NCBI GenBank assembly: GCA_946610655.1
Contig: CAMOCH010000007.1
Location: forward strand, 1 to 28,019
DNA length: 28,019 nucleotides
Source: an uncultured Clostridia bacterium
Lineage (GTDB): Bacteria; Bacillota; Clostridia; Christensenellales; UBA1242
Direction: 5' to 3'
Shown here: piece after piece, positions 15,101-23,174 of the stretch
How the letters are laid out: the number at the start of each line of letters is the position of its first letter
How positions within the stretch are numbered: position 1 is the stretch's first letter
Program-made: the position numbers and the translations under genes
The notes under the pieces: model-generated
Database searches by the model: none
Seen by the model: the letters and a program-made list of their open reading frames with translations, nothing else
Told to the model about the DNA's origin: nothing

Positions 15101-18100
15101 GCTATTAACAATGTTTCAAAAGCAATATTGCTTGGCTCAAATGAATCAGGCACAGAACTTGCTGGATATTATTCAACAATTGTAAATGCTCTTGACGATA
15201 AGGGTTGGTCGAGTGTTATTGATGATTCACAAAATTTATCTGGAATTATCACAAACTACCACAATGCAGTTAATATTTTGAAAAGACAAGGTGTAACAAG
15301 TGAATCAAATGGTTCTTGGCCACAATATCTTATCACAATGAAAAAATATGTTTGTGGTGAAATAGGCAGACAAGGAATTATTCTTTCTAATTATGTTCTT
15401 GAAGGTGGTTATACTTCATATGTCAATAGTTATGACTCATATGTTAGTAAATTTGAAAACGCATGCAATAACATAGAAGAAGGACTTAATCCAACAGTAG
15501 GCTTAGCAGGCTATTTTACAAATGATATTTTTGATCTTAGTATTGATGGTGTTGAAATAGACAAAGTAGATAAAAGTATTCATGATTTATACATTAATAC
15601 AGAAACAGGATTAGAGATTTCAGGTGGTGCACTTTTTGCTTATTATTTTGAATTTAAAGGCGTTTCTGATGATTTGAACAAATATAAAGCACAAATTGAT
15701 AATTTGAGCGCTTATGTTAGTGATTTAAATGAATATATTAAATCAATAGAGTATGATGATGCTGGAGAAAAGAGAGATTTTGGTGAAAATCAAACTTATT
15801 ATGAAACAATTATTGCAACACTGAAAAGATATGTTCAAGATGTGCAATCAGTATTTTCAAGTCAAAAAATTCTTGATGGACTTACTAAATACTTTATCAC
15901 ACTTTCTAACAGAATGGTAACAACCGAAATGGTTGCCAAAAACTTTAATGTTATTGTAAACAATCATTCATATGAACTTAAATTAACCATGCCAACAGCA
16001 ATGTTAACAGAGTATATTGTTGGTGGAAGATATTTGTCTAAGATTGGTTTTGAAACAGCATATGTAACTAACACTTCAAAAGGATTTTTGGATATTGATT
16101 ATGATGAAGATTTGCCAGAAGATGGTCAAGCAGAATTTAAAACATTAAACAAATTCTTTAACAACCTTGCAACTATAACTCTTCAATCATACTACATGAG
16201 CAATTTGCAAAATATGTCATCTTATGCAAACCTAAACAAAGCTGCTTCAACATCATTAAAAGATTTGGACGAAGTTAAACTTAATGCAATGTATAATTTC
16301 ATTAAAGATAATTATGGCGAAGCACTTGGAATTACTAAATCTTATGCTATAGAAAATCTTAATGAAGCATTAACCAACATAATTGGAGCCAAAGAGGGCA
16401 CTGATTATTCTCAATTAACAATGAAAGAGCTTAGATATGAAATGCGTGATTCTATCATAAATTATCAAACCTCAACAGGCTTCACTGAAGAACAAGATTC
16501 AATTAGATTTATTGCACTATTCAATTTGTTCTGCTCAGATTTTAAAGTTAGCACTGATGGAACGAGTGTGGTTTATGAAACAGATGTAATGACAAAGAGC
16601 ATTGTTTTAAGACTTGCAGGAATTGAAGATTTGTCAGATGAAAATCTTATCAATTTGTCTTATCAACATGTTTATGATGAAGTTGGTTATGATGAAAATA
16701 ATGGAGATTATTTCATTATTTGCACATACGATAATAACACTGGTTTATATGTTCCATTTTTGATGACAAACTTAAGTGAACAAGATGTTAATAATGGCAC
16801 AAACACAAGCGAATATGCAAATGAATACGTAGCTTGGAAAGATGCATACAAATTTTCAACAGCCGTAACAACATACTACAAAGCAGAATCAAGATTAGAT
16901 ATTGAAAACTATAATCAAAACAACACTCGTGTGGCATTCCCAATTATTGCAAAGGGTATTGTTACAGATGAAGGTTTGCCAACAGCCATAAAAGAGGTTA
17001 ATGGTACAATTCAATATTATAGAAGCAATTTGGTTGTTAGAAATACAAGTGAACTTGGATTGGAACAATATTTCTTAAATGCAGAAGAAATGTCTCAAGG
17101 GCTTGGTTTTGTTGCAACCATGGTTAACAATGTAACAAGATGGTTCACTGGTAAATCTTTGGTTGAAAGAGCATGTGAAATGATTCCAAGACTTTCAATC
17201 AATGCAAATGTAAGCTTGCCATTTGGTGTCGATGAATTTTCAAGATCACTAGAAACAAACGCTGTTACAATGGACTATTCATTTGAAGGTCTTGGAAATG
17301 TTGAAATAAGATACTACTATAACGTTAGAGATATTGATTATTTCACATTATTTATCGCAATTATTGCATTGATGCCAATAATGATAAAAGCATTATTTGG
17401 TGTGTTTGGAAGAGTTTTGGATATAACTCTTTACTATGTAATGAGTCCAGTTATGTTCTCAACGCTTGCTCTTGGCAAAGATGTTACTGATAACAAAGGT
17501 AACAACTCGGAAGATTCGCCATATTTCACACAGTGGTGGGATAACATAATAAAGAAGACTATCTCGGTATTCTCGTATATATTTGCATTCCAAGTATTCT
17601 TTATTCTTGTGCCATACATAAAAGAAAATATGAATGTGTTCTCAGATAACACAGCATTCCAAAATATACCAGTATTTAAAAACTTTAGTGTTACATTTAT
17701 CAATGATGTTCTCAAAGTAATTCTTATTATTTGCTCAGCATACTTAATCACCGAAGCTCCAAAAATCATTGCTGATATTTTGGGCCAAGAAGATGGTATT
17801 GCAAAAGGTGCAGAAGTCCAAGGTAATGTTAAGAGTATGCTTAACGACGTTAAGAATTCTGTGAACGGACAAAAACTTGTTAACACTGTAAATTATGCAA
17901 AAGAAAGTTTAAAAGATGTTGCAGGCGTTAATGCAATTAAGGATGCAACAGGCGCAATTAAAAAAGTTGGTGCAAAAGTTGTTTCAAAAGGTGCAGAATA
18001 TGCTCTTAAAGCAAAAGGTGTTTCTAAAGACCAAGCCAAAAAGATAACTGGTTCATATTATGAATCAATCAAAAAAGCAGAAGATAACAAAAAAGCGATA

Positions 18101-18259
18101 AGAGATGAAAAGAGAATTTCTGCGACATCTGCCTACATAAATCAAATGGGTGAAGATAAAGGTTTAAAAGATAAAGCAGAATCTGCACAGGGAAAAGTTT
18201 CAAAACTTATTCCTGAAGACTGGAAAAAACAATATAAAAACAGAAAAAATAAAAAATAA
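12119..18259 (+). CDS. Giant VirB6/TrbL-like polytopic T4SS protein 2
   Basis: A 2046-residue paralogue of the genes at 1505 and 18285. Helices are predicted near 45-75, 105-130 and 150-180. An extracytoplasmic region of about 1540 residues follows, then four helices near 1738-1760, 1766-1788, 1815-1835 and 1860-1888, and a short basic tail (about 160 residues). The loop starts with IGGQ...AYGANNYRKYA (193-212), followed by VMADFMDYALQNG (304-316) as in protein 1. About 1215 unshared residues come next. FIICTYD (1532-1538) and IAKGIV...PTAIKEVNG (1610-1629) then match protein 4 of the operon. The membrane core has the pattern RVLDITLYYVMSPV then a Trp-containing amphipathic segment. AAGGAG, 6 nt before the ATG, supports the start. 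It was probably made by duplication and insertion within this operon. The unshared loop part has no domain I recognise; a surface or wall-spanning role is inferred. Confidence 0.75.
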   Translation: MNFAIASKITSLFAATTGSGVSSVLLNDAIDNVVETTNSNAVWSVFLNYILNFLGEILLAVGKFALGFIDLIQFIVYKFIGVNLDSSSYNGYDPNNPIIRFLSNDTVLRVLRSMLAVAAVLVILFSIYAIIRGEYARAVNNSEYNAKRVVARALRSMFGMVIFPIVFLVIVILTNAVASSFARALSNDVSATIGGQVISTAAYGANNYRKYANNNQRVPIVINFDDPYNNKVALSRYTTEELAEVYTNFQARGRRYYNMFANSDYESFANSLQYTSNDNTKSLRNAKSYNEFENFVCTAEQYYVMADFMDYALQNGLTFYYKYIGSEDIDWKYVDSTVFDKANQTLRITYRDANKVYSLDASEKGDNATYTVDYVIKERELTSPIQDALTTLGTLLSLDKKDDETGNIIADSGEIFKTIEKVEGSINQIQWKTNKVRLKLSSDYDNEFWNATDKVLLYEFYRYQYNNSLGEYSIADLINGVDVDLYTVYPQFYRSYTGKYENLNVGNGNFDGELCVILNGNYYKVAIMYENGEVVVDDYGDPVYKIDVSGAPQTMFYSLDTYNATNGTELGVKIPNHGYCSTTYLADGSEAVTNPMKDLYVNVKGNEYTATVDGEETIKYGFPDINGIMREVDRVKAVKNTKSVSFPVKLTNDLQTIYRNLNLNQLVTTGEWLSAFSSNVDVVDGKYVASFDTSLITPQGLIFSEIFLGEIAESNDANLGNYIFKSKYTDNEIKALMLSLLGEEYYETVKTSINCFVDTFNLLFEPLLERIMAGENQQMKVGEIESIQLYTYKAYLASILLSSDSAQFFLNIAKSLIGMYLFNYNISVANPDQDMDEFVNNVILEYFQDDIYSADGENGKIKYMLNLETFDIDWTNYFDDEEESQTFSQYLQSKYDVAPSKESLPEDLVNAIYNVGYETYKTFAEFIIDEIAANKVVNGYRVDKVLIALKESGEDVITFDDVAALGYDSSSYTLSIDSRYHSYKQMEGYDDLEQAINNVSKAILLGSNESGTELAGYYSTIVNALDDKGWSSVIDDSQNLSGIITNYHNAVNILKRQGVTSESNGSWPQYLITMKKYVCGEIGRQGIILSNYVLEGGYTSYVNSYDSYVSKFENACNNIEEGLNPTVGLAGYFTNDIFDLSIDGVEIDKVDKSIHDLYINTETGLEISGGALFAYYFEFKGVSDDLNKYKAQIDNLSAYVSDLNEYIKSIEYDDAGEKRDFGENQTYYETIIATLKRYVQDVQSVFSSQKILDGLTKYFITLSNRMVTTEMVAKNFNVIVNNHSYELKLTMPTAMLTEYIVGGRYLSKIGFETAYVTNTSKGFLDIDYDEDLPEDGQAEFKTLNKFFNNLATITLQSYYMSNLQNMSSYANLNKAASTSLKDLDEVKLNAMYNFIKDNYGEALGITKSYAIENLNEALTNIIGAKEGTDYSQLTMKELRYEMRDSIINYQTSTGFTEEQDSIRFIALFNLFCSDFKVSTDGTSVVYETDVMTKSIVLRLAGIEDLSDENLINLSYQHVYDEVGYDENNGDYFIICTYDNNTGLYVPFLMTNLSEQDVNNGTNTSEYANEYVAWKDAYKFSTAVTTYYKAESRLDIENYNQNNTRVAFPIIAKGIVTDEGLPTAIKEVNGTIQYYRSNLVVRNTSELGLEQYFLNAEEMSQGLGFVATMVNNVTRWFTGKSLVERACEMIPRLSINANVSLPFGVDEFSRSLETNAVTMDYSFEGLGNVEIRYYYNVRDIDYFTLFIAIIALMPIMIKALFGVFGRVLDITLYYVMSPVMFSTLALGKDVTDNKGNNSEDSPYFTQWWDNIIKKTISVFSYIFAFQVFFILVPYIKENMNVFSDNTAFQNIPVFKNFSVTFINDVLKVILIICSAYLITEAPKIIADILGQEDGIAKGAEVQGNVKSMLNDVKNSVNGQKLVNTVNYAKESLKDVAGVNAIKDATGAIKKVGAKVVSKGAEYALKAKGVSKDQAKKITGSYYESIKKAEDNKKAIRDEKRISATSAYINQMGEDKGLKDKAESAQGKVSKLIPEDWKKQYKNRKNKK

Positions 18260-18284
18260 AAATTAAGGAGGTTAGTGGAAAACT

Positions 18285-21200
18285 ATGAATTTTGCAAACA
18301 TTGCCATGAATATTTCGTCAAAGCTAGAGCTTTCTGCTAGCCTTGTTAACAAAAGTTTCTGGGAAGTTCTTTGGCAAATATTAAAAGAAAATATCTTTAC
18401 AGCTGTTGTTAGGGCATATGAAGTTGTTGTAATGATAATTCATACTGTTTGCACATGGGTGCTTTCGGTTATTGACTTTTTGTTTGTGGTGGTTAGACAA
18501 CTTTGTGGCATAAATACTGATTTTTCAAGCTTAGAAAATGTTGAAAAAAATGATATTGTGCTGCAATTTATAACCTCAAAAGGTATTGCCACAATAATGA
18601 GAAATATTGTTGCAATAGCTGTCGTCCTTATTTTGCTGTTTGGAATTATTGCAATAATTAAAAGTGAATATTCAGCAGTGCAAGACCTTAAGAGCACTGG
18701 CGAAATTAAAAATGACAAATCAGGCATTATCAAAAGCATATTGCAATCATTTGCACTTATAATTTTGGTGCCAATTGTGTTGATTGGTTCAATAATTCTT
18801 TCAAATGGCATTATTCAAACATTGTATAGAGCAACTACAGGTGGAGCAGATATAAGCATTGGAACGCAAATTTATTTGATGTCCACATATGATGCAAATA
18901 AATATAGGATTTACGCAAAAAATAATAAAAAAATTCCAATCACATATAGCTTTAATCAAATGAATCAAGATGCATTGAATGCTGTTATGGATTATGATAC
19001 AGATGTTAAAACAAGTGATTTAGCAGAAAATGTTAAAGAACTAAAGCAAGCATCTGAATTCACCCAGGGTCTTGCAACATTCTCTATGTTCTATTTTGAT
19101 GAATTCTTTGACATGGACGAAATTGATACACTGCAAAGATTCTATGGTGCAGATGATTATGAAGAAGGAAGTACCCAAACATTAACTTATTATAACTTGC
19201 TTTATGATGCAGGCATTAGAACTTATAAATATGAATATTACGTTAATGCAGACCTTGTTGATTATCAATTAAAAACAAGAACAAAAATATATTTAAAAAC
19301 TGCCGAAGAAGCATACGAAAGCTGTCTTGCAGCAAATTATGAAACAGGCATAACTCTTGATAATGATAAGAATGCTTATGTTTTTGAAGTTAATTATAAC
19401 GATGGAAAGAATGCTTTAAGATATGAAAGCAAAAAAGGTGCGTATGATGAATCAAAAGGAGCAGTATTTATTGCGTGCGTTCAAGATTACTACACAGATG
19501 CAAATGGAAATTCTCAACTATTTTATAGACCAATTCATCAAAATGCACATGGGTTCACCTCAGATTATTTAGGTGGTGAAAATAATATTGTTGTTATGAA
19601 GGGTGTGTTTGACACAGATTATCCAACAGCAATAAGAAAAGAGAATGGGGCTATTGTTTATTACAGAGATAAAGTAAATGTTCCAACATTCTCAAACCTT
19701 TTCCCAAGAATTTCATATGAAATGCCAGAAGGTGCAACAGAACATCCAACAACAGCAATTATTACTGGGGCAATTAAATTTGTTACTGGTATTGACGTTC
19801 ATGACTTTTTGCCATATATCTATTTTGATATAGACTTTATGCATCTATTTTTAAAGAGTGAAAGCAAAATAACTATTGGTGGAGACAATAATAGCGTAGA
19901 TGTTGGGTATTCAATAGATTACTTATTCTCGGATAAAGATGTTAAAGTTGACCAATTTTACAAAACAACCAGAATAAATATTGTTATTTTGGTGTTTGCA
20001 ATTGTGCTTGTTGGAAGAAAAGTGTTAGCTGCTGTGTTTGGTGCTTTAAAGAGATTTGTTGATATAATGTTCTTATACATTTTGTATCCGGCAGCAGTTG
20101 CAACAATTCCACTCAAAGGAACCAGTTCATTTGGTAAATGGGTAAAACAGATGATTGGCAAAGTTGTGTCAATGTATGGCTTAGTGGTTGGAATAAACCT
20201 GGGATTATTGTTGATTCCACTTTCTCAAAACATCAATTTGTTTAAACCATCAGATTTTGGCGATTTACCATTCGTTTGGATGAGAGATTTATCTAGTGGA
20301 ACAATAAATTTCTTGGTTCAAATGTTATTTGTTCTTGTTGGAATGTATTTCATTTTTGAAATTCCAAAAATTGTTCAACCATTTGTTACTGGAAATGGAA
20401 AAGAAGAAAATGAAGTAATTGCTCAAGGTGAAAAAGTAATTTCAGAAACTTTTGGGGACAAAGGGATTTATGCTAAAGCTGCAAACGTAATAACAGGCAA
20501 AGCTTTGATGGATAAAATTAAAGAATCTGCAGATTGGGTTCCTGGTTCAGCAATATATAAAGACCACGTTCAAAATATTAAACGTAAAGTTGCTGCAGAA
20601 AATAATCAAGCTGCTGAAGATAAAGCAAAACAAGATTTTGCAAATGCAATGAGTGGTGGAGATAAATCTGGTGATGAAGCACCAAAAGATGATACACCAA
20701 CAACTCCAACTGATGGAGGAAATGGTGGCGGAGAAGGTGGTTCTGGTGCGTTAGGGGCCGAAGGTGCTGGTGATAACTCTGCAAATGAAAGCCAAGAAGC
20801 ACAAAAAGAAAATAATGCTGCTGCACCAGAAAATGCAGAGGGAGAAGCTCCTGCAGAAGAAGGTGGCGAAGCTAAAGAAGGTGAAGAATCTTCTGAAGAA
20901 AAATCAAACGACGCAACCGGAGAAGGCGAAGCTCCAAAAAATACAGAAGAAGAGTCTCATGAGAAAGAAGAGGAGGAAGAACCAAAAGAAAATACTGCTG
21001 ATGACAAGAAGGGTGATGAAGAATCTCATGATGCTGATGACACCCAAGAAACTGATAATGGCACTGCAGTAGAAGATCAAACTGTGGAAGATAGTGCTGT
21101 AGAAGAAACAGAAGAATCTTCAAATGATGCCGATGAAAGTGCTGAAGTGGTAGAAAGTCAATCAACAGAAGAACAAACTGCAGAAGAAACAGAAGAAGTC

Positions 21201-21953
21201 TCTGAAAAAGTTGGAAGTAATTTGAAAGATCTTTTAACTAGACAACAGGCAAAACCAGTAAAACAAGAATGGTCTGGTGATGAAGTTCAAAGCAGACTTA
21301 TGAAAGAAAGATATATTGGTGATATTAAATCTAACGCAAAAGGTAATCAAGGAGATATTATTAAAGAATATATTGGTGTTAGTGGAAATGAATATCAAGA
21401 TTATTTAAAGAAAAACAACATAAAAGATTCTATTGAAAGTCAAGTTAATTTCTATGTTGACCAAATGATGGATAGAGGCGAAGGAAAGCATGATCAGTTT
21501 ACAAAGAAATACAATTTTGCAAAATCTTATGCTTATTTAAAAAATGGTCATAATGATAATATAAGAGCATTTGCAGATGTTGAAAGTGATAGTTATAACA
21601 CTTGGCTAAACGGTAAAGAAGATAACGACAGAAATAGGGCTATGTATTATGCAGAAAGAAAAACCAATGCTGAAAGTGGTAAGCATGATGAGACTGAGTT
21701 TAAGCATAATAGAGAAATATCTCAATATGCAGTTGATGAAAAGGCTCAAGAATATTCAGCAGTTGATAAGAGTGGTTATAATAATTATTTGCAACAAACA
21801 AATTCAGAAGATGGCGCTGTTTCAAAAGCTAAATATTTCTATCAAGAACAACAAGCCTCTAAAAATTCAGATGAAAATAGAGACAAATTTAATAATAACT
21901 ATAATATAGCATCAAAACAAGTTGAGTTCAGAAACAAACATGGTATTAAATAA
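18285..21953 (+). CDS. VirB6/TrbL-like polytopic T4SS protein 3 with acidic tail and C-terminal repeats
   Basis: A 1222-residue protein, the shortest of the three paralogues. Helices lie near 40-70, 100-125 and 148-172. The extracytoplasmic loop is only about 370 residues (192-561) and starts with IGTQ...TYDANKYRIYA (192-211). It holds FIACVQD (395-401) and VMKGVFDTDYPTAIRKENG (437-455), so it approximates the common loop core without the big insertions. Four more helices follow (564-582, 592-612, 628-650, 671-700). The tail is a disordered, strongly acidic Glu/Ala/Gly/Ser segment (about 786-982), then three imperfect ~66-residue repeats (1023-1222). AAGGAGG lies 13 nt before the ATG, a longer spacing than for the neighbours; no other in-frame start lies between. 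It is the last gene of the operon, ahead of the terminator at 21958. Membrane-channel function is inferred from the family; the tail's partner is unknown. Confidence 0.75.
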   Translation: MNFANIAMNISSKLELSASLVNKSFWEVLWQILKENIFTAVVRAYEVVVMIIHTVCTWVLSVIDFLFVVVRQLCGINTDFSSLENVEKNDIVLQFITSKGIATIMRNIVAIAVVLILLFGIIAIIKSEYSAVQDLKSTGEIKNDKSGIIKSILQSFALIILVPIVLIGSIILSNGIIQTLYRATTGGADISIGTQIYLMSTYDANKYRIYAKNNKKIPITYSFNQMNQDALNAVMDYDTDVKTSDLAENVKELKQASEFTQGLATFSMFYFDEFFDMDEIDTLQRFYGADDYEEGSTQTLTYYNLLYDAGIRTYKYEYYVNADLVDYQLKTRTKIYLKTAEEAYESCLAANYETGITLDNDKNAYVFEVNYNDGKNALRYESKKGAYDESKGAVFIACVQDYYTDANGNSQLFYRPIHQNAHGFTSDYLGGENNIVVMKGVFDTDYPTAIRKENGAIVYYRDKVNVPTFSNLFPRISYEMPEGATEHPTTAIITGAIKFVTGIDVHDFLPYIYFDIDFMHLFLKSESKITIGGDNNSVDVGYSIDYLFSDKDVKVDQFYKTTRINIVILVFAIVLVGRKVLAAVFGALKRFVDIMFLYILYPAAVATIPLKGTSSFGKWVKQMIGKVVSMYGLVVGINLGLLLIPLSQNINLFKPSDFGDLPFVWMRDLSSGTINFLVQMLFVLVGMYFIFEIPKIVQPFVTGNGKEENEVIAQGEKVISETFGDKGIYAKAANVITGKALMDKIKESADWVPGSAIYKDHVQNIKRKVAAENNQAAEDKAKQDFANAMSGGDKSGDEAPKDDTPTTPTDGGNGGGEGGSGALGAEGAGDNSANESQEAQKENNAAAPENAEGEAPAEEGGEAKEGEESSEEKSNDATGEGEAPKNTEEESHEKEEEEEPKENTADDKKGDEESHDADDTQETDNGTAVEDQTVEDSAVEETEESSNDADESAEVVESQSTEEQTAEETEEVSEKVGSNLKDLLTRQQAKPVKQEWSGDEVQSRLMKERYIGDIKSNAKGNQGDIIKEYIGVSGNEYQDYLKKNNIKDSIESQVNFYVDQMMDRGEGKHDQFTKKYNFAKSYAYLKNGHNDNIRAFADVESDSYNTWLNGKEDNDRNRAMYYAERKTNAESGKHDETEFKHNREISQYAVDEKAQEYSAVDKSGYNNYLQQTNSEDGAVSKAKYFYQEQQASKNSDENRDKFNNNYNIASKQVEFRNKHGIK
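21351..21950 (+). repeat. Three tandem degenerate ~66-residue protein repeats
   Basis: The C-terminal residues of the gene at 18285 divide into three units: 1023-1089, 1090-1153 and 1154-1222. Each has a Tyr-rich start (EYQDYL, SYNTWL, GYNNYL), a middle aromatic motif (VNFYVDQ, MYYAERK, KYFYQEQ), and an end of the type F..YN[FI]A or F.HNREI. DNA identity is low, so the duplication is old or the repeats are selected at protein level. The consensus was derived by eye. Confidence 0.65.
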
Positions 21954-21957
21954 CGAT

Positions 21958-21990
21958 AAATGTAGGCAAAAAATGCCTACATTTTTTTTA
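21958..21990 (+). terminator. Strong intrinsic terminator of the T4SS operon
   Basis: A perfect 11-bp stem AAATGTAGGCA/TGCCTACATTT with loop AAAAA and a T-run of eight, starting 4 nt after the last stop codon. It closes the operon and separates it from gap. Confidence 0.92.
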
Positions 21991-22006
21991 TTTTTGCTTA
22001 TTTTGT

Positions 22007-22035
22007 TTGCAAATTTGAAAATAATTATATAAAAT
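22007..22035 (+). promoter_or_regulatory. Promoter of the GAPDH gene
   Basis: TTGCAA (22007-22012), a 17-nt spacer and TAAAAT (22030-22035). It lies about 25 nt upstream of the ATG at 22061, giving a short leader with AAAGGAG as ribosome binding site. Confidence 0.45.
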
Positions 22036-22060
22036 AAAGTTATGTATAAAGGAGAAGATT

Positions 22061-23077
22061 ATGGGAAAAGTTAAAGTTGGTATTAATGGCTATGGAAGAA
22101 TTGGTAGTTTGCTTTTGAGAGCATCAATAACAAATAACACTAATATTGATGTTGTTGCAATCAATGATCCTTTTCTAGACATAAATTATGCCGCATATAT
22201 GACAAAATACGACTCTGTTCACGGAGCATTTAATGCAGATATTTCTGTTGACGGAAATTATTTGGTGGTTAATGGCAAAAGAATTAGATTTTTTGCTGAA
22301 ATGAACCCAGAAAATATTGATTGGAAAGGTGCTGGTGCAGAATATATTGCCGAAGCAACCGGAAAATTTACAAAACTTGAGGATGCAAGTCGCCATTTTG
22401 CTGGTGGAGCAAAAAAGGTTATTATAACAGCTCCAGGTAAAGGCACTCCAATGTTTGTTTATGGAGTTAACCATAAAGAATACAAAAAGAACATGGACGT
22501 TGTTTCAAATGCAAGTTGCACAACAAACTGCTTGGCGCCTCTTGCAAAAGTGCTTCATGAAAATTTTGGAATTGCTGAAGGACTTATGAGCACAATTCAC
22601 GCAACAACTGCAAGTCAACTTACTGTTGATGGCAGCAGCAAAAAAGATTGGCGTGGTGGAAGAAGTGCAATGGTTAACATTATTCCAAGCTCAACAGGTG
22701 CAGCAAAAGCAGTGGGAGAAGTTATTCCATCACTCAAGGGCAAATTAACAGGCATGAGCTTTAGAGTTCCAACCGTTGATGCAAGTGTTGTTGACTTAAC
22801 TTGCAAACTTGAAAGACCAACAACTTATGAAGAGATTTGCAAAGTGTTCAAAAAAGCTAGTCAAAAAGACTATAAAAATATTATTGCTTACACCGAAGAT
22901 GCAATTGTTTCACAAGATATTATTGGCGAAGTTAACACATGTGTGTTTGATGCAAGTGCAGGCATTATGCTAAACCCAACGTTTGTTAAACTTGTTGCAT
23001 GGTATGACAACGAGTGGGGTTATAGCTGCAAAGTTCTTGATTTGATTGAACATATGTATAATGTTGACCACAAATAA
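22061..23077 (+). CDS. gap: Glyceraldehyde-3-phosphate dehydrogenase
   Basis: A 338-residue enzyme of usual length. It oxidises glyceraldehyde-3-phosphate with phosphate and NAD+ to 1,3-bisphosphoglycerate in glycolysis, in the cytoplasm. The N-terminal dinucleotide-binding motif is GINGYGRIG (8-16). The active-site Cys is C153 in ASCTTNCLAP and the catalytic His is H180 in HATTASQ. The NPxxVKLVAWYDNEWGYS region near the C-terminus is intact. The segment after H180 reads TVDGSSKKDWRGGR. This is the DWRGGR type seen in E. coli GapA and eukaryotic GAPDH, not the LRRAR type (with HKDLRRAR or HRKGDLRRAR) common in Bacillus and Clostridium. It is likely a single-gene unit with its own promoter and terminator. 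AAAGGAG, 7 nt before the ATG, fixes the start. Confidence 0.97.
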   Translation: MGKVKVGINGYGRIGSLLLRASITNNTNIDVVAINDPFLDINYAAYMTKYDSVHGAFNADISVDGNYLVVNGKRIRFFAEMNPENIDWKGAGAEYIAEATGKFTKLEDASRHFAGGAKKVIITAPGKGTPMFVYGVNHKEYKKNMDVVSNASCTTNCLAPLAKVLHENFGIAEGLMSTIHATTASQLTVDGSSKKDWRGGRSAMVNIIPSSTGAAKAVGEVIPSLKGKLTGMSFRVPTVDASVVDLTCKLERPTTYEEICKVFKKASQKDYKNIIAYTEDAIVSQDIIGEVNTCVFDASAGIMLNPTFVKLVAWYDNEWGYSCKVLDLIEHMYNVDHK

Positions 23078-23081
23078 AAAC

Positions 23082-23110
23082 AAAAAGGCAAAAAAGTTTG
23101 CCTTTTTATT
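23082..23110 (+). terminator. Intrinsic terminator after gap
   Basis: An 11-bp stem AAAAAGGCAAA/TTTGCCTTTTT with loop AAAG, followed by more T. It starts 4 nt after the stop codon; A- and T-tracts make it potentially bidirectional. Confidence 0.9.
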
Positions 23111-23125
23111 TTTTTATGATATAGT

Positions 23126-23154
23126 TTGCAAATGAGATTTTTCTGTGCTATTAT
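23126..23154 (+). promoter_or_regulatory. Promoter of the zinc-ribbon/TM2 gene and mnmA
   Basis: TTGCAA (23126-23131), a 17-nt spacer and TATTAT (23149-23154) with an extended TGC. It predicts a start near 23161 and a leader of only about 14 nt beginning with AGAGGA. Confidence 0.55.
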
Positions 23155-23174
23155 TATATTAGAGGATTGTATGT

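Noticed and set aside
249..21953. Complete integrative conjugative element
   Set aside because: No integrase, relaxase, coupling protein, tRNA target or direct-repeat ends were found in the window.
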